DNA of 6,762 nucleotides from Spirochaetaceae bacterium (GTDB taxonomy: Bacteria; Spirochaetota; Spirochaetia; Treponematales; Breznakiellaceae): the NCBI GenBank assembly GCA_031269165.1, contig JAISZQ010000257.1, forward strand, positions 1 to 6,762, in the 5' to 3' direction. Under the pieces are notes generated by a model. The model ran no database searches, was not told the DNA's origin, and was given only the letters and a program-made list of their open reading frames with translations. The position numbers and the translations under genes are program-made. Below, in pieces: positions 4,931-6,762 of the stretch (position 1 is its first letter; each line of letters opens with the position of its first letter).

Positions 4931-6394
4931 TCAGCAAAGCGCCTTCGCCACTGCCTCGCGCCAGCCGGAGAGACGGCGTTCCCGCTCGTGCGCATCCATA
5001 GCGGGAATGTAGCGGCGGCGCTTCATCGTGTCGGGCAGGGCGGGCGGGTAAAGCCCCAAAGCCATTCCCGCCATCCACGCGGCGCCTATGGCGGAAAGTT
5101 CCTCGTTCTCGCTTACCTCAAGGGGCAGATTCAGAATGTCGCTCTGGAACTGCATGAGGTACTCGTCGCGAGTGGCGCCACCATCAGCGCGGAGTGTCAG
5201 CAACTCTATTCCCGCTTCTTCACGCGCCGTGTTCACCACGTCAGCAATCTGGTAGGCGATGCTCTCCTCCGCGGCTTTGACGATTTCGGCTTTGCCAGTG
5301 GCGCGGGTCATTCCGGTAAGGCTTGCCTTCGCGTCCGCCTTCCAATGCGGCGCGCCAAGACCGGAGAACGCCGGCACAAGGTAGGTCGTATCATCCCTGT
5401 GTGCGCCTGCGGCAAGGGAAGCGGCTTCCCGCGCTGAACCGATAAGCCCTAAGTCTTCAATAAGCCACTTAATCACCGCGCCCGAATAGTTGATGTTCCC
5501 CTCAAGCACATAATCAACTTTGCCGTTTATGCCCCATGCAAGGGAAGTTGAGATATCCCGGCAAAACTCCGGTGTCTCTCCCGAATTGATCATCACCGAG
5601 GAGCCTGTGCCATAGGTTACCTTGCCCATGCCCTTTTCGAGGCAGCCCTGACCGAAGAGCGCCGCGTGGGAATCACCCATTGCCGCGTGAACCGGCGCGG
5701 GTTTGGGAAGCAGTCCCTCAAGGTCGGTCTCGCCAAAGACGGAGTTGCTGTCGCACACTTCCGCCAGGGTTTCCCGGTCTATGCTGAAGAGACGGCAGAG
5801 TTCATCATCCCATTGGAGACTATTGCTATTGAATAACTGAGTCCGGGAAGCGTTGGAATAATCGGTTTTGAAACTGCCGGTAAGTTTGTAAATAAGCCAG
5901 CTATCCATTGTACCGGCGCAAAGACTCTTATCGCCTTTCCTGCCCGCGTGTTCGAGTATCCACGCTATCTTTGCGGCGGAAAAGTAGGGCGAAAGCCGCA
6001 GTCCTGTGCGCCGCCTGATGTTCTCCTCCGCGCCCGCGTCGTCCCCGGCGATGGCTTTGCAGAGCGCCTCGCCCCGGGCGCACTGCCACACCACCGCGTC
6101 GTACACCGGGCGACCGCTCTTCCGCTCCCAGACCAGGGCTGTCTCCCGCTGGTTGGAAATGCCGATACCCGCGATTACCGCCGCGTCTATCCCCGCAGCC
6201 CGAACCGCGTCAGCGCAGACCTCCAGCGTATTCCGGTAGATTTCCTCCGGGTCATGCGACACCCAGCCTCGATCCGAAACCTTCTGTTCGTGAGGCTTGT
6301 CCCGCCGCGAGACAATAACACCTTCGCCGTTAAACACAAGCGCCTTTGTCCCGGCTGTGCTTTGGTCGATTCCCAGAATGTAATGCCCGCTCAT
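4931..6394 (-). CDS. glpK: FGGY-family carbohydrate kinase, glycerol kinase-like
   Basis: This 487-residue cytoplasmic enzyme uses ATP to phosphorylate a polyol or sugar. It aligns along its whole length with glycerol kinase GlpK (E. coli, about 500 residues). The N-terminal phosphate-binding segment is GIDQSTAGTKA (8-18). Shared elements include NQRET (R83, E84), VVWQC (W103), PYFSAAKIAW (FGGY signature 1, Y137), the catalytic base D241 in GDSHAALFGQ, YGTG (261-264), PAFSGLGAP (341-349), and signature 2 around ADGGATRDEYLMQFQSD. Two residues lining the glycerol pocket in E. coli differ: Gln246 corresponds to S242, and Phe270 to S266. The GGKGG fructose-1,6-bisphosphate loop is absent. The substrate may therefore not be glycerol, so the symbol marks similarity only. 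The start codon has GGAAG 9 nt upstream and a promoter further up (6474-6502). No glpF or glpD neighbour is visible. Confidence 0.88.
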   Translation of the reverse strand: MSGHYILGIDQSTAGTKALVFNGEGVIVSRRDKPHEQKVSDRGWVSHDPEEIYRNTLEVCADAVRAAGIDAAVIAGIGISNQRETALVWERKSGRPVYDAVVWQCARGEALCKAIAGDDAGAEENIRRRTGLRLSPYFSAAKIAWILEHAGRKGDKSLCAGTMDSWLIYKLTGSFKTDYSNASRTQLFNSNSLQWDDELCRLFSIDRETLAEVCDSNSVFGETDLEGLLPKPAPVHAAMGDSHAALFGQGCLEKGMGKVTYGTGSSVMINSGETPEFCRDISTSLAWGINGKVDYVLEGNINYSGAVIKWLIEDLGLIGSAREAASLAAGAHRDDTTYLVPAFSGLGAPHWKADAKASLTGMTRATGKAEIVKAAEESIAYQIADVVNTAREEAGIELLTLRADGGATRDEYLMQFQSDILNLPLEVSENEELSAIGAAWMAGMALGLYPPALPDTMKRRRYIPAMDAHERERRLSGWREAVAKALC

Positions 6395-6473
6395 CCCTTA
6401 TTTCTTCCAGAGAACAACCCGCATAACTCCCGGCATTCCACCCGGAAAGGACGGCTAAAATCCATGATGGTTT

Positions 6474-6502
6474 ATGATACGATGATTCGAAAACAAAATC
6501 AA
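6474..6502 (-). promoter_or_regulatory. Probable sigma-70 promoter of the kinase gene
   Basis: Read on the minus strand, TTGATT (6497-6502) is followed after exactly 17 bp by TATCAT (6474-6479), matching the -35 consensus at 4 of 6 and the -10 at 5 of 6 positions. Transcription would start near 6467 and give a leader of about 70 nt before the ATG at 6394. No operator or riboswitch-like fold was recognised in the leader. Confidence 0.6.
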
Positions 6503-6568
6503 GTGAGCGCGTTGCCTCAAGACTGCAAAAATGTGGGTTTTAAGAAGTGTGTCCTTAATGTGTCTCCA

Positions 6569-6605
6569 TTAGAGTCTGTTCAAAAAACCAGCAAGGGGGG
6601 GGGGG
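6569..6605. repeat. Partial copy of the 171-bp element end, with an 11-G run
   Basis: TTAGAGTCTGTTCA (6569-6582) matches TTAGAGCCTGTTCA (4730-4743) at 13 of 14 positions. Both are followed by a short A-rich stretch, AGCAA or CAGCAA, and a run of G (five at 4759-4763, eleven at 6595-6605). The matching right end is not found nearby, so this looks like a truncated or diverged copy. The long G-run lies in non-coding DNA upstream of the kinase promoter. Confidence 0.6.
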
Positions 6606-6641
6606 AAAGCCTTCCACTGTCAACAACTTAAGAATTTTGTC

Positions 6642-6676
6642 CGCGGATTGACGCGGATTTTCACGGATTTAATCCG
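6642..6676 (+). repeat. Three tandem decamers ending in a palindrome
   Basis: CGCGGATT (6642), CGCGGATT (6652) and CACGGATT (6662) recur with a 10-bp period. The last runs into CGGATTTAATCCG (6664-6676), a palindrome with one central base. A 10-bp period puts each unit on the same face of the helix. Similar GCGGATT/CACGGATT strings are common intergenic repeats in other bacteria. No gene is associated. Confidence 0.6.
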
Positions 6677-6678
6677 CC

Positions 6679-6762
6679 CGTCATTGCGAGCGGAGCGAAG
6701 CAATCCAGTGTGAATGCCCTCCCCGGCTGGATTGCTTCGCCGCTTTGCGGCTCGCAATGACA
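6679..6762. repeat. Hairpin element (GTCATTGCGAG family), at window edge
   Basis: GTCATTGCGAGC (6680-6691) pairs perfectly with GCTCGCAATGAC (6750-6761), and GCGAAGCAATCCAG (6695-6708) pairs perfectly with CTGGATTGCTTCGC (6727-6740). The loop is 18 nt and the right arm carries a few extra bases (about 6741-6749). It is a better preserved copy of the element at 2152-2250. Near-perfect arms favour a folded RNA or single-stranded DNA form. The element may continue past the window. Confidence 0.85.

Noticed and set aside
4776..5012. Small proline-rich open frame across the 171-bp element
   Set aside because: It spans the inverted-repeat element and the antisense end of the kinase. The composition reflects GC-rich hairpins.
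5948..6631. 227-codon plus-strand open frame running from inside the kinase gene into the repeats
   Set aside because: It is antisense to a conserved kinase N-terminus and its promoter, then reads through repeat DNA, with no recognisable domain.

Overview
The window carries five protein genes, and repeated DNA fills every large gap between them. It looks like chromosome from an anaerobic, diderm-type bacterium. A spirochaete such as a gut-dwelling Treponema is my best guess. This rests on gene content (a YesN-type response regulator, a 2[4Fe-4S] ferredoxin, a secreted LysM/M23 peptidase and an anaerobe-type FGGY kinase) and on the density of short dispersed repeats. No marker gene is present, so the assignment is inference only.

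Layout. Positions 1-468 hold no convincing gene, only two adjacent palindromes and a degenerate repeat copy. A 532-residue response regulator (receiver, central domain, AraC-type DNA-binding domain) occupies 469-2067 on the plus strand, with no histidine kinase in the window. Positions 2068-2402 are a repeat cluster: two identical 40-bp direct repeats flank an imperfect hairpin element, and an inverted, diverged copy follows. A good sigma-70-type promoter then leads into a 56-residue ferredoxin gene (2461-2631). The ferredoxin is followed immediately by a LysM/M23 metallopeptidase gene (about 2649-3602), whose start is uncertain because a terminator-like hairpin lies in its signal-peptide region.

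Two genes on the minus strand converge on the peptidase. The upstream one is a glycerol-kinase-like FGGY kinase (6394 to 4931) with a recognisable promoter. The downstream one is a winged-helix protein of the AlkZ/YcaQ-like family (4699 to 3638). The 231-bp gap between them is mostly a 171-bp structured element with 12-bp terminal inverted repeats. The last 370 bases hold the kinase promoter, a partial relative of that element with an 11-G run, three tandem decamers, and another hairpin of the family seen at 2152-2250, running to the window edge.

Functionally this looks like a collection of unrelated housekeeping and accessory genes, not one system: sensing and transcription control, electron transfer, cell-wall remodelling, possible DNA-alkylation repair and sugar/polyol phosphorylation. 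I found no defence system, CRISPR array, RNA gene, transposase or phage gene. The points most worth following up are the altered substrate-pocket residues of the kinase, the 171-bp inverted-repeat element, and the repeat cluster between the regulator and the ferredoxin.
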